A stretch of DNA of 64,000 nt from Parasalinivibrio latis (GTDB lineage: Bacteria > Pseudomonadota > Gammaproteobacteria > Enterobacterales > Vibrionaceae): assembly GCF_036825535.1 (NCBI RefSeq), contig NZ_CP098812.1, positions 2,790,001 through 2,854,000 on the forward strand, given 5' to 3'. Below are positions 50,599 to 59,677 of this stretch, one piece after another; the first letter of the stretch is position 1, and the number at the start of each line of letters is the position of its first letter. Below the pieces are notes generated by a model. That model saw only the letters and a list, made by a program, of their open reading frames with translations, had not been told where the DNA came from and did not search any database. Both the position numbers and the translations under genes were made by a program.

Positions 50599-51397
50599 TA
50601 ACTGTTTTCTTTACCTGGTTATTGCCAATAAATTGTGTGAGAAGGGATTTGACCCGCTCTTCCATCCGGTAATCCACACTGGAGTCATCACATACCAGGT
50701 GGACATCACCCCGATTCAGCGCAGGCTCAGCCATCATTTTCCACTGACGGTCTGCAATCCCTTGCTCGCCCAAGGCATCAAGCACTATCTGGTAGTCATC
50801 CGGATGGAGGGACACTTTTACCTGTCTGTCTGCCATTGGAAGAGACGACACGGCTGACCGAACTGTCTCAAGGATAACCTGTGGGTTTGTCGCCACTTCA
50901 ACGGCAATCAGTTCCCGCGTCAGGGCAACCACCACATCAAGCAATGTACTTTCTACTTCACTGTCCACTGACTTCAAGGGTACTGACAGCTCTGCGACAG
51001 CTTTCTGTAAAGCCTCACAATGCTGCTTTATCTCTTCTTTTGCTGCTTCAAGGCCTTCGGCATGACCTGCTTCCCGGCCTTCTTCATGACCTTTGGCATA
51101 GCCTTCTTCATGACCGGTTTTCAGGCCTTCTTCATGCCCGGCACTACGGCCTTCAGCAAAGCCTTCGTCATAACCGCTTTGCTGGATAGCTTCCAACTGG
51201 CTTGCAGTGAGTGGCTGTGGAGCAGGTTCTTCCTCAATTTCTTCAAAAGCGTCCGGATGCCATGCCGGATCATAGTTCATTGCCGTCTGGCGTGGTGGTG
51301 CGTTTTTCTCGTCATAGTCAGGCAGGGACCACCGCTCTACAACATCCTGTTCATCATCCTCGACACGGAGATACCCGCGCTTGCGGCTGAGGGTCAT
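50555..51397 (-). CDS. fliH: Flagellar assembly protein FliH
   Basis: FliH holds FliI in check and links it to the C-ring. The 280-residue protein has an acidic N-terminal part and a run of glycines every four residues from Gly75 to Gly115 (eleven glycines, ten linked GxxxG motifs). The C-terminal domain binds FliI. The glycine run is a family feature and is long here. Confidence 0.95.
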   Translation of the reverse strand: MTLSRKRGYLRVEDDEQDVVERWSLPDYDEKNAPPRQTAMNYDPAWHPDAFEEIEEEPAPQPLTASQLEAIQQSGYDEGFAEGRSAGHEEGLKTGHEEGYAKGHEEGREAGHAEGLEAAKEEIKQHCEALQKAVAELSVPLKSVDSEVESTLLDVVVALTRELIAVEVATNPQVILETVRSAVSSLPMADRQVKVSLHPDDYQIVLDALGEQGIADRQWKMMAEPALNRGDVHLVCDDSSVDYRMEERVKSLLTQFIGNNQVKKTVNEQPEEPASQPEDQ

Positions 51398-51424
51398 ACA
51401 GCCACCTCAACAACAATGTCAGGA

Positions 51425-52465
51425 TTACAGGAATTCATCAGCACCACCGCTGCTAAGCATAATTTCACCGGCATCGGCCAGACGACGGGCAATGGACAGG
51501 ATTTCTTTCTGTGCTGCTTCTACATCAGCCACACGGATTGGGCCCATAGCCTCGAGGTCGTCATTAAGCATTTCAGCCGCACGTTTGGACATATTGCGCA
51601 GGAACTTGTCGCGTAGTCCATCGTCTGCACCTTTCATCGCCTTGAGCAGGACATCTTGCGGGATATCACGCAGCATGGTCTGGATACCTCGGTCGTCCAC
51701 ATCGGCAAGGTTTTCGAAGACAAACATGAGGTCCTGGATCTGGGCTGCCAGCTCTTCATCACGTTCACGGATACCATCCATGAGGGCACCCTCAAGCTGG
51801 TTGTCCATGTAGTTCATAATATCTGCTGCAGCTTTCAGGCCACCAATCTTCGCTGCCTGGGCTCCTGCCTGACCGGCAAACTGTTTCTCCATGATCTCGT
51901 TCAATTCCTGCAATGCGGCTGGCTGGACTTCTTCCAGGTTGGATATACGCATCATCAGATCCAGCGCATCACGCTCTGCAAACTGCGTCAGGATTTCTGC
52001 AGACTGCTCCGGCTCCAGGTAGGAAAGTACAATCGTCTGAATCTGTGGGTGTTCGTTGATAATGATGCTTGCCACCTGACGCGGCTCCATCCATTTAAGT
52101 GCTTCAAGCCCTTTGGAGCCACTGCCCAGCAGAATCTGGTCAACAAGGTTGTTAGCTTTGTCTTCACCAAGCGCGGCTACAAGAGCATTGCGGACAAAGT
52201 CTTCGCTGCCGAGTCCGATGGAAGTAAAACGCTGGATTTCTTCCAGGAAGGTACGGTGTACTGCCGCCACTTTCTCCTGGCTGAGATCGGTCAGGGTGGC
52301 CATTGTGCCACCCACTTTTTGCACCTGCTTGGGTTCCAGGTGGCGGATAATACTTGCCGCATCTTGCTCAGTCAGGCTGAGCAGTAGAATGGATGCTTTT
52401 TCTACCCCAGAAAGTTGACTGATATCATAGGCTGCGCCATCAGTCTTTTCGTCATCACTTGCCAT
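51425..52465 (-). CDS. fliG: Flagellar motor switch protein FliG
   Basis: FliG transmits torque. The 346-residue protein has the three-domain layout, with the EHPQIQTIVLSYL segment and a C-terminal domain carrying the charged residues DDRGIQ, RDIP and LRDKFLRNMSKRAA that meet the stator. It overlaps fliF by 11 bases. Confidence 0.98.
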   Translation of the reverse strand: MASDDEKTDGAAYDISQLSGVEKASILLLSLTEQDAASIIRHLEPKQVQKVGGTMATLTDLSQEKVAAVHRTFLEEIQRFTSIGLGSEDFVRNALVAALGEDKANNLVDQILLGSGSKGLEALKWMEPRQVASIIINEHPQIQTIVLSYLEPEQSAEILTQFAERDALDLMMRISNLEEVQPAALQELNEIMEKQFAGQAGAQAAKIGGLKAAADIMNYMDNQLEGALMDGIRERDEELAAQIQDLMFVFENLADVDDRGIQTMLRDIPQDVLLKAMKGADDGLRDKFLRNMSKRAAEMLNDDLEAMGPIRVADVEAAQKEILSIARRLADAGEIMLSSGGADEFL

Positions 52466-54215
52466 CTTCGCTCATCCAACTCTTCACTACCTGCGCTGCC
52501 AGATCCGGTTCGTTGGCCACCAGGGCTCTTACTGCCTTCAGCAGGTCTTCATCTTTATGCAGATCCGGAAGGTCAATATTGGAGCCGGTAAGGGCAAACG
52601 AGGAATTGGTGCCATCCAATTCGCCACCGATAAGCCCAATGTCATCATCCGGCTGCAATGGCCGTCCATCCGGGCCAAACAGTTCGCCATTGGCACCCAC
52701 CGTACCGGCCGCATCCTCATACGGGTTGAGCAATTTCTTGAGGGCAGGACGGACAAGTACCAACACCACCACAATAATAACCAGTGCTGCTGCCAGCCAG
52801 CGGACCCAATCGTTGAAATTTTCATGTTCCCAGATAGGCACATCGCCATCGGCAACTTTTTCCGGTTCAACAAAGGGAACGGCAACCACTTCAAGGACAT
52901 CACCACGCGCCTTGTCATAGCCAAGGCCGCCTGCCAGCAGGCGACGAATCTTCTCAAGCTCCGCTTCACTCAACGGCGATTTGGTGACAGCGCCGGTTTC
53001 CGGGTTGGTGTTTTCAATATAATTCAGTGCGACCGATACAGTCTGGCGTGCAATCGATCCGGTCTGTGCCCTGCGGTGGCTGATGGTAGTATCCAGCTCA
53101 AAATTTCGCGTCGCCTCACGGCTTACGGATTCAGCACCACCCAGTCCACCATTTTTCAGATCTTTTACGTCTTCAGGAATCGCTGAATCTGACGGCGGTT
53201 GGTTACTCAGAGCCCCGGCGATACCGCCCACTGTATCCCGGCTGTTGATATCTTCCCGGGTGTATTCGCTGCGTGTTGCGGGGGCTGCAGGGTCGTATGT
53301 TTTCCGGGTTTCTTCAAGTGCACTGAAGTCCATGCTGACATCCACCTGGGCGGTGTAGTTACCAATACCCAGTACCGGAATCAAAATAGAGTCAATCTTG
53401 TTGCGAAGCTGTTCTTCCTGTTGGCGCTCCAGTTCATATTCCTTGCGGCGCACTGCTGAGATTGGATCCTGTGAACCAGAGCTCAACAAACGGCCATGTT
53501 GGTCTGTCACCGTTACCCGGGTTGGTTTAAGTCCGGGAACGGCTGAAGACACCATATCAACAATGGAGTCCACTTCTTCCTGATCCAGGGTGTTTGCACT
53601 GCGCACGGTGAGGAAAACAGTTGCTGACGCCTCCTGATTATGCCGGACAAACACACTTTGTTTTGGCATCGCAAGCAACACACGGGCTTTCGATACCTTC
53701 CGCATTTCCTCAATGGCGGCAGCAAGCTGTCGCTCACGGCTCAATTTCAGGCGTTCACGCTCTACCTGTTGGGAAACGCCAAAGCCCATGTCGTTGAGAA
53801 GGATCTGGTCACCTTCATCAGTAGGCTGTCCAAGCCCGGCACGGGCAAGGTTAAGTTTGATTGCGTTGTACTGGTTTACAGGTACACGGATGGTATTCCC
53901 ATCCAGTTTGTAATCGATTTTGCTTTGATCAAGCTGATCCAGTACAGGTATCAGTTCGCTGGTTTCGTAAGTGCCAAGCGGGCGCAGTTCAGGTTCCTGC
54001 ACCCAGAAAAAGAGCATAACGATAAGGGCAAGGCAGATTGCGACAGCCAGAACCAAAACGACCTGGCGAACCAGGTCAAGACCGCCAAGCAGCCCACCAG
54101 ACGCAGCCTGCTCGTTCTGGTCTGGGTTCTGAACATCTGAGTCCATAACATCTGCAGGCAATGCCGCAGATTGGTTACTTACCGCCAGGTCTGTGTTTGA
54201 GTTCTCGTCTGCCAC
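52455..54215 (-). CDS. fliF: Flagellar MS-ring protein FliF
   Basis: FliF forms the MS ring in the inner membrane. The 586-residue protein has two membrane helices (about residues 50-70 and 460-480), the ring-building motifs and a C-terminal segment (DLAAQVVKSWM) that binds FliG. The start is a GTG. Confidence 0.97.
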   Translation of the reverse strand: MADENSNTDLAVSNQSAALPADVMDSDVQNPDQNEQAASGGLLGGLDLVRQVVLVLAVAICLALIVMLFFWVQEPELRPLGTYETSELIPVLDQLDQSKIDYKLDGNTIRVPVNQYNAIKLNLARAGLGQPTDEGDQILLNDMGFGVSQQVERERLKLSRERQLAAAIEEMRKVSKARVLLAMPKQSVFVRHNQEASATVFLTVRSANTLDQEEVDSIVDMVSSAVPGLKPTRVTVTDQHGRLLSSGSQDPISAVRRKEYELERQQEEQLRNKIDSILIPVLGIGNYTAQVDVSMDFSALEETRKTYDPAAPATRSEYTREDINSRDTVGGIAGALSNQPPSDSAIPEDVKDLKNGGLGGAESVSREATRNFELDTTISHRRAQTGSIARQTVSVALNYIENTNPETGAVTKSPLSEAELEKIRRLLAGGLGYDKARGDVLEVVAVPFVEPEKVADGDVPIWEHENFNDWVRWLAAALVIIVVVLVLVRPALKKLLNPYEDAAGTVGANGELFGPDGRPLQPDDDIGLIGGELDGTNSSFALTGSNIDLPDLHKDEDLLKAVRALVANEPDLAAQVVKSWMSEDGK

Positions 54216-54229
54216 TATCTAACGCTCTC

Positions 54230-54541
54230 TTATACCGGCATATTCATTAATTCTTTGTATGCCTCGACCAGTTTGTTCCGTACTTGAACCGTGGCGTCAA
54301 ATGCCACGCTGGATTTGTTTCGTGCAATCATGACATCGGCAAGGCTGACCGAACGATCCCCTTCATCAAAGCGGGTTGCCAGCTCGCCGGCACTTTTCTG
54401 GAGCCCATTGACGTTATTGACAGCCTGACCGAGGATATCTGAAAATTCCGCCGCCACTTGCTGCGCATTGGCAGGGGACGAAGAATTTCGGGCCTCTGCG
54501 GCCATCATTTGCATCTCCTGCTGCATTCCGGAAACTTTCAT
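54230..54541 (-). CDS. fliE: Flagellar hook-basal body protein FliE
   Basis: FliE joins the MS ring to the rod. The 103-residue protein ends with the typical VRNKLVEAYKELMNMPV segment. GGAGAAG precedes the ATG. It is the first gene of the fliEFGHIJ unit, with a sigma-54 promoter about 90 bases upstream. Confidence 0.97.
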   Translation of the reverse strand: MKVSGMQQEMQMMAAEARNSSSPANAQQVAAEFSDILGQAVNNVNGLQKSAGELATRFDEGDRSVSLADVMIARNKSSVAFDATVQVRNKLVEAYKELMNMPV

Positions 54542-54628
54542 TTACTTCTCCTGTTGGCTCAAAACGCCTAGGGCGCTGTCAGTACATTGACGTTGGATCC
54601 CGGCTTTATACCTTTACCTAGGACGACA

Positions 54629-54644
54629 AGCAAATCCGAGGCCA
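54629..54644 (-). promoter_or_regulatory. Sigma-54 (-24/-12) promoter of the fliE operon
   Basis: On the minus strand TGGCCTCGGATTTGCT has the GG and GC elements at exact sigma-54 spacing. It lies between flrC and fliE. Confidence 0.85.
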
Positions 54645-54657
54645 TATATCAGTGTAA

Positions 54658-54672
54658 CAATCTGTCAGATTG
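54658..54672. promoter_or_regulatory. Palindrome upstream of the fliE promoter
   Basis: CAATCTG T CAGATTG is a perfect 7+1+7 palindrome lying 14 bases upstream of the -24 element. It has no T-run, so it is more operator-like than terminator-like. Confidence 0.4.
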
Positions 54673-54680
54673 CTGATTTG

Positions 54681-56087
54681 TTAACCCGGAATGTCTATTC
54701 CTGCATCCCGCATCTTAGCGAGTTTGTAACGCAATGTCCGTGGACTGATGCCCAGTTTTTCTGCAACATCTTTACGTCTGCCATTACAGGCGTTCAGGGT
54801 CTCCAGAATGATGGAAAACTCCTGCTCGCGTAATTCGCCACCTAAACTTTCCGGGGCAGAAATACCCTCAGGCGGACGATTAAACCCGGAAGTTGCCGGC
54901 TGTTGGTAAGATGTAGGTTGTGTTAGGGAAATGTGCTGCTGCAGGCTCCCGGCATCATGCCAGTCATGGCCTTCCAGCAAAATATCCTGTGCGGTAACAG
55001 ACTCTCCATCACATAAAATCAACGCCCGCTGGATGACATTATCCAGTTCGCGGACGTTACCTGGCCAATGGTACCCGACTAGCTTATCAATTGCACTCTC
55101 TTGCATAGAAGGAACAGCTCTTCCTTGCTGTGTACAGTGCCTTCCTACCAAGTGATGGGCTAGCGGGGCAATGTCACCCAAGCGCTCGCAAAGAGGCGGC
55201 CAGGTCAATGGGAAGACATTCAGGCGGTAATAGAGGTCTTCGCGAAACTCTCCATCGGTTACATATTGTTTAAGGTCCCGGTTACTGGTTGCCAGTACCC
55301 GAACATCCAGTTGTATAGCCTTCCGGCTACCCAGACGCTCTACCTCGCGCTCCTGCAACACACGTAAAAGCTTGGCTTGAAGGCTGAGGTCCATTTCACT
55401 GATCTCATCAAGCAAAATTGTGCCGCCCTGTGCCTGCTCAAATTTGCCGGGACAAGCTTGTATTGCACCGGTAAACGCCCCTTTTTCGTAGCCGAACAGG
55501 GTAGCTTCAAGCATGTTTTCGGGAATGGCAGCGCAGTTAATCGCGACAAACGGGCCATTGGATCGGTTGGAATGTTCGTGAATATAGCGGGCCATCACTT
55601 CCTTACCAGAACCACTTGGCCCCAGTACCATCACATTGGCGTCGGTCTTAGCCACACGATCTGCCAGAGACATCAAAGCAAGGCTTTTGGGATCGGCCAC
55701 TACAGCATCAGAAGAAGCGGTTTTCGCTGGTGCATAACGGCTCACCATATTCATCAGCACTTCCGGAGCAAATGGTTTTGCCATGTAGTCGATGGCACCT
55801 TCCTTCATCGCCGACACCGCATCTTCTATATTGGCATAGGCAGTCATCAGGAGAACCGGAAGGTTCGGCCAATTAAGCTTAATATTACGGAGCAAACCAA
55901 GGCCATCCATTCCCGCCATCTGTACATCTGATACCACAAGATCGACCGGTTCGGACTTCAACGTTAACAGAGCCTGTTCAGCACTGTCTGCTTCCAGCCA
56001 CTGGTAACCGGCCAGTGCCAGTGTATCAACCAGTGCTTCACGCAGACCTTCGTCATCCTCTACAACCAGTACTTTGCTCTGATTCAT
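54681..56087 (-). CDS. flrC: Sigma-54-dependent flagellar response regulator FlrC
   Basis: FlrC activates the middle flagellar genes after phosphorylation by FlrB. The 468-residue protein has a receiver domain (Asp54), an AAA+ domain with Walker A GPSGSGKE and the sigma-54 contact loop GAFTGA, and a C-terminal Fis-type helix-turn-helix (RRKDVAEKLGISPRTLRYKL). GGAGG precedes the ATG. It overlaps flrB by four bases. Confidence 0.97.
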   Translation of the reverse strand: MNQSKVLVVEDDEGLREALVDTLALAGYQWLEADSAEQALLTLKSEPVDLVVSDVQMAGMDGLGLLRNIKLNWPNLPVLLMTAYANIEDAVSAMKEGAIDYMAKPFAPEVLMNMVSRYAPAKTASSDAVVADPKSLALMSLADRVAKTDANVMVLGPSGSGKEVMARYIHEHSNRSNGPFVAINCAAIPENMLEATLFGYEKGAFTGAIQACPGKFEQAQGGTILLDEISEMDLSLQAKLLRVLQEREVERLGSRKAIQLDVRVLATSNRDLKQYVTDGEFREDLYYRLNVFPLTWPPLCERLGDIAPLAHHLVGRHCTQQGRAVPSMQESAIDKLVGYHWPGNVRELDNVIQRALILCDGESVTAQDILLEGHDWHDAGSLQQHISLTQPTSYQQPATSGFNRPPEGISAPESLGGELREQEFSIILETLNACNGRRKDVAEKLGISPRTLRYKLAKMRDAGIDIPG

Positions 56088-57157
56088 GGTGTTCCTCCGG
56101 GTGTGCTTTCTGACGATTTATCACTTGTATCGCAAACGGGCAGACACAAGGTAAAACATGCGCCCTTCCCCAGTTCGGATTGGACGCTGAGCCGCCCCTT
56201 GTGGGCATGGCAAACCATTTGGACGACAGCAAGCCCAAGACCGGTACCTTGCTGGCGCGTTGTATAAAAAGGCTCAAGAATCTTTGCCTGCAAATCCGCA
56301 GGGATACCCGGACCGTTATCAATCACAGAGATAAAAACCTGATCATCGATCTTACGGGCATCCAAAACGATTCGGCACCCTTTCCCCGCAGCCTGAACAG
56401 CATTAAGAATCAGGTTGCTCATTGCACTGGCGAGTGCATTGGCATTTCCGAACAACGCAAGTTCTTCATCTTCAGCATTAACTTCAAAGTCAATGTCATT
56501 GCGGGAAATGGTGGTCTCCACCATGGGTTCAAACTCGTCAAGCAGGTTGCCAAGGCTAAATCTGGACACCACTTTGTTGTCCCCACCTTTGGCGAACAGG
56601 AGCATATCATTAACTTGCTTTTCCAGATCTTGCAGTCGGTCAATCAATTTGCCTTGAAATCGCTGGCGGGCGGGGGCGGGCAAATCCGCAGAGCCAAGGT
56701 GTGATGCATATAACATCGCACTGGAAAGGGGTGTGCGGACTTGGTGGGCCAATGAAGCCACCATACGTCCCAGTGATGAAAGTCGCTGGAGATCGCTGAC
56801 GCGCGACTGAAGCAAACGTGTTTCAGTCATGTCTGTAATCATGATGAGCTGGCCAGAGTCAGAGGCTGAAATATCAAGTCTCACTTTGCGGCCATCTCGC
56901 AAGGAAACTTCGTGTCCGTCATCTTCTCGGGGAGCAAAAGAACGCTGAATTACTTCAAGCCAACGCTGGGTTTCCAGTGGCTCACCCAACAGTCGGTGAG
57001 CTTCCGGGTTGGCTTCGGCAACAACGCCCTTTGAATCAAGCAAAATCACGCCGGCAGGCATCACATCGAGCACTTGCTTGTATCGCAACATCTGTTGCTC
57101 TGGACTGCCGAGAGAAGAGTTGTAGGAACACTCCTGATTAGCGTATCCCGATTCCAT
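56084..57157 (-). CDS. flrB: Flagellar sensor histidine kinase FlrB
   Basis: FlrB is the cytoplasmic kinase for FlrC. It has an N-terminal PAS-like domain (VLDVMPAGVILLDSKG), the H-box SLAHQVRTPLSSAMLY, and the HATPase boxes NLILNAVQAAG, DNGPGIP and GTGLGLAVVQ. The chosen ATG gives MESGYANQE and has AGAGG close by. A longer frame starting at 57220 would overlap the sigma-54 promoter and is rejected. Confidence 0.95.
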   Translation of the reverse strand: MESGYANQECSYNSSLGSPEQQMLRYKQVLDVMPAGVILLDSKGVVAEANPEAHRLLGEPLETQRWLEVIQRSFAPREDDGHEVSLRDGRKVRLDISASDSGQLIMITDMTETRLLQSRVSDLQRLSSLGRMVASLAHQVRTPLSSAMLYASHLGSADLPAPARQRFQGKLIDRLQDLEKQVNDMLLFAKGGDNKVVSRFSLGNLLDEFEPMVETTISRNDIDFEVNAEDEELALFGNANALASAMSNLILNAVQAAGKGCRIVLDARKIDDQVFISVIDNGPGIPADLQAKILEPFYTTRQQGTGLGLAVVQMVCHAHKGRLSVQSELGKGACFTLCLPVCDTSDKSSESTPGGTP

Positions 57158-57203
57158 AAACCTCTGGGGACCTATACTGTCAATATTTCTATAAACATCA
57201 AAA

Positions 57204-57219
57204 TGCACAAAACATGCCA
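57204..57219 (-). promoter_or_regulatory. Sigma-54 (-24/-12) promoter of flrBC
   Basis: On the minus strand TGGCATGTTTTGTGCA matches the sigma-54 consensus with exact spacing. It is 47 bases before the flrB ATG and downstream of the flrA terminator, as expected for FlrA-activated flrBC. Confidence 0.8.
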
Positions 57220-57262
57220 CAGATAAGATGCTGAATTTAAAGATTTATTGTGAATGGAAAAT

Positions 57263-57292
57263 AAAAAAGCGAAGCCATTTTTTTGACTTCGC
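57263..57292 (-). terminator. Rho-independent terminator of flrA
   Basis: A GCGAAG/CTTCGC stem (57269-57274 and 57287-57292) with a 12-base loop is followed by a six-T run on the minus strand. It separates flrA from flrBC. Confidence 0.85.
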
Positions 57293-57330
57293 CTTTGTAA
57301 GACAGATAAAACCAGCGAGATAAGCCTCAG

Positions 57331-58791
57331 TTACAGCTCGTCTTTATTGAGTCCGTACTTACGCATTTTTTCGACCAGGGTCGTCCGGCGGATACCCAAC
57401 ATATCAGCGGCTCGCGCAACCACACCGGCCTGCGCATCCAAAGCCTGACGGATCATATCTATCTCCAGATCTGCCAGCATTTCCTTGAGGTTTATCCCTT
57501 CCGGAGGCAAGGCATTTGATCCGAACGCAACGGCCATATCATCTTGCAACGGTGAAGGTGATGCAAACAGGTCCGCCAGTGCCTCTCGCTCAAGGATATC
57601 GCTGTCTATCGAGGTTTCCGGCTGGAATGAAGGTACAGCACTGTAACGGTATTTGCTGGGTAAATGGTTAACGTCTACTACCTGACCAGGATAGAGAATC
57701 ACCAAGCGTTCAATCAAATTGGCCAGTTCCCGGACATTTCCCGGCCACTCATGCTCCATCAAAGATGTAATAGCACGAGGGGAAAAGTGAATTGGGCAAC
57801 CGCCCTGGGCCTCAAGGCGCGCCATGAGCTCATGGACCAGCAAAGGGATATCTTCCAACCGGTCACGAAGCGGCGGCATCTCGATAGGGAATACATTGAG
57901 ACGATAGAAAAGATCTTCCCTAAAAGTGCCTTCCGCTATCATTTCGTCCAGGTTTCGGTGAGTCGCAGCAACAACCCGGACATCAACTTTTATGGTTTTA
58001 TTGCCGCCTACCCGCTCAAAACTGCGCTCTTGCAGCACACGCAGGAGCTTTACCTGCATTTGCATTGGCATATCGCCAATTTCATCCAGGAACAGTGTCC
58101 CGCCTTCAGCCAGTTCAAAACGCCCTTTACGTGCAGTAATCGCACCGGTAAAGGCACCTTTTTCATGACCAAACAGTTCACTCTCAAGAAGATCTGCAGG
58201 AATGGCACCACAGTTAACAGGAACAAAAGGCCCCTGTCCCCGGCTTGAATGGTAATGAATGTTACGAGCTACCACTTCCTTACCAGTACCTGACTCGCCC
58301 AGAATCAATACACTGGCTTCCGACGTGGCGACTTGCTCAACCAAACGGCGGACTTCACTGATTTTATCGCTACGGCCAACCATGCTACGAAATAGCGTGT
58401 TTTTTTGTGCCAATTGCGGAATGTCAAACGCTCGTTTACCGGAAAACTCCTGGCAATGCCTGAAGGCGTCGGAAAGTTGGGGGTAATTCAGAGGCAGTTC
58501 CAGCTCACCGACATAATTGCTCATTCCACTTAAAATCTGGTCGTGTACAGAAAGGGCAATAACGGGAATGTGGCTGTTGATAGCGAGGTTATCCAGAAGC
58601 TCGCTAAGCTTTTTTTGAGAATGGATATGTCCAATCAGGCAAAGCGCCCAATTTTCTTCCCAGAGACTGTCACCCAAGTCGGCAGAAGAAGCTAGCCTGT
58701 AGTGTTCCCCGATAAAGTTAAGGATCACTCCAAGGTCATGACGAAATTGGGGGTCATCGTCGATTACCAGAACCTTTGCTAAACCATGCAT
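57331..58791 (-). CDS. flrA: Sigma-54-dependent master flagellar regulator FlrA
   Basis: FlrA is the top activator of the polar flagellar cascade. The 486-residue protein has a degenerate N-terminal receiver-like FleQ domain, an AAA+ domain with GESGTGKE and GAFTGA, and a Fis-type helix-turn-helix near the C-terminus (GVVARAADMLGIRRTTLVEKM). In V. cholerae c-di-GMP inhibits FlrA. It forms its own transcription unit, ended by the terminator at 57263-57292. Confidence 0.97.
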   Translation of the reverse strand: MHGLAKVLVIDDDPQFRHDLGVILNFIGEHYRLASSADLGDSLWEENWALCLIGHIHSQKKLSELLDNLAINSHIPVIALSVHDQILSGMSNYVGELELPLNYPQLSDAFRHCQEFSGKRAFDIPQLAQKNTLFRSMVGRSDKISEVRRLVEQVATSEASVLILGESGTGKEVVARNIHYHSSRGQGPFVPVNCGAIPADLLESELFGHEKGAFTGAITARKGRFELAEGGTLFLDEIGDMPMQMQVKLLRVLQERSFERVGGNKTIKVDVRVVAATHRNLDEMIAEGTFREDLFYRLNVFPIEMPPLRDRLEDIPLLVHELMARLEAQGGCPIHFSPRAITSLMEHEWPGNVRELANLIERLVILYPGQVVDVNHLPSKYRYSAVPSFQPETSIDSDILEREALADLFASPSPLQDDMAVAFGSNALPPEGINLKEMLADLEIDMIRQALDAQAGVVARAADMLGIRRTTLVEKMRKYGLNKDEL

Positions 58792-58875
58792 CTTATAATC
58801 GTGTCTCTGCCTTAATACCCTGATACTTGTTGTTTAGCGCAGTGCTTAATTCGCGCGGCTGCAAAACAAAGCGCT

Positions 58876-58903
58876 ATTGTAATTGATGCTCAGGATAAGG
58901 CAA
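58876..58903 (-). promoter_or_regulatory. Candidate sigma-70 promoter of flrA
   Basis: On the minus strand TTGCCT (58898-58903) and TACAAT (58876-58881) are 16 bases apart, a fair match to the vegetative consensus, and would give a leader of about 80 bases before the flrA ATG. Confidence 0.5.
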
Positions 58904-58960
58904 CCGAAGCCACACTAAGGTGTGACTCCAGTGCAAACACAATGCAATAAATACAAAATG

Positions 58961-59368
58961 TTAGGAAGGCTGAGGTTCTGCCACATGGTGGAATTCGGGT
59001 GGGATTTGGTCCCAGGCAGACTTAATTTCACGCAGAATGTCTATAACACCATCAATAGGTTCAGGATCATTCTGGACATTGGCCAGTGAAATCTGGCGGA
59101 TCATGAAATCATATAGAGCATCAAGATTCTGGGCAATATCCCCGCCATCATCCATTGAAAGACAACCGCGTAAGTTGACGACTATATCCAATGCCTTGCC
59201 AAGGCGTTCGCCTTTTACTGCGAAGTTGTTCTGCAGCATGGCCGCCTTACCCTGAATCAGGCGCTCAATGGCACCACCCATCAGCATCTGAATCACCTTG
59301 TGCGGTGATGCAGCTGTCAGTTGGCTGTCTACTGAGACCTTCTTGTAGGCTTGCAGTGACCCTCTCAT
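58961..59368 (-). CDS. fliS: Flagellin chaperone FliS
   Basis: FliS binds newly made flagellin and prevents early assembly. The 135-residue protein has the family segments QAYKKVSVDSQLTAASPHKVIQ and GCLSMDDGGDIAQNLDALYDFM. The ATG is preceded by GAGG with a six-base spacer. A GTG four codons upstream overlaps that site and is rejected. Confidence 0.96.
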   Translation of the reverse strand: MRGSLQAYKKVSVDSQLTAASPHKVIQMLMGGAIERLIQGKAAMLQNNFAVKGERLGKALDIVVNLRGCLSMDDGGDIAQNLDALYDFMIRQISLANVQNDPEPIDGVIDILREIKSAWDQIPPEFHHVAEPQPS

Positions 59369-59380
59369 AATCGTCCTCAC

Positions 59381-59674
59381 TTACTGGAACTTCTTGTATA
59401 TCTCAACTGAACGTCGTCCCCGAACCAGCTTTCCCGCCTCTTTACCGGCCTCATCCCTTATGGTCGTGAACCGGGACAACAAAAATTTGGTTCTTTCTGT
59501 CGCGTCCTGCCACATATCAAAATCTGTAGTCGGCGAACATTGTATTTTTTGAATCAGCTCTTCCCTTTCGGATAAAAGCTCAGATAGCTGGTTATCGTCG
59601 ATGTTTTCGCTGTCAATAATCTGAAGCAATTTCTGATCCAATTGTGACAACGCTTCATAAAGTTTTGCCGTCAT
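59381..59674 (-). CDS. flaI: FliT/FlaI-like flagellar chaperone
   Basis: The 97-residue helical protein lies between fliD and fliS, the position of flaI in Vibrio and fliT in enterics. Its short, charged helical sequence (SELLSEREELIQKIQ) fits a FliT-like chaperone for FliD. Sequence conservation in this family is low, so the call rests largely on position. Confidence 0.8.
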   Translation of the reverse strand: MTAKLYEALSQLDQKLLQIIDSENIDDNQLSELLSEREELIQKIQCSPTTDFDMWQDATERTKFLLSRFTTIRDEAGKEAGKLVRGRRSVEIYKKFQ

Positions 59675-59677
59675 CTA

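Noticed and set aside
57158..57220. N-terminal extension of flrB
   Set aside because: The extra segment is the sigma-54 promoter region itself and has no counterpart in FlrB proteins.
58911..58925. Hairpin CACACTAAGGTGTG as a terminator after fliS
   Set aside because: The stem is only five bases and no T-run follows on the minus strand.
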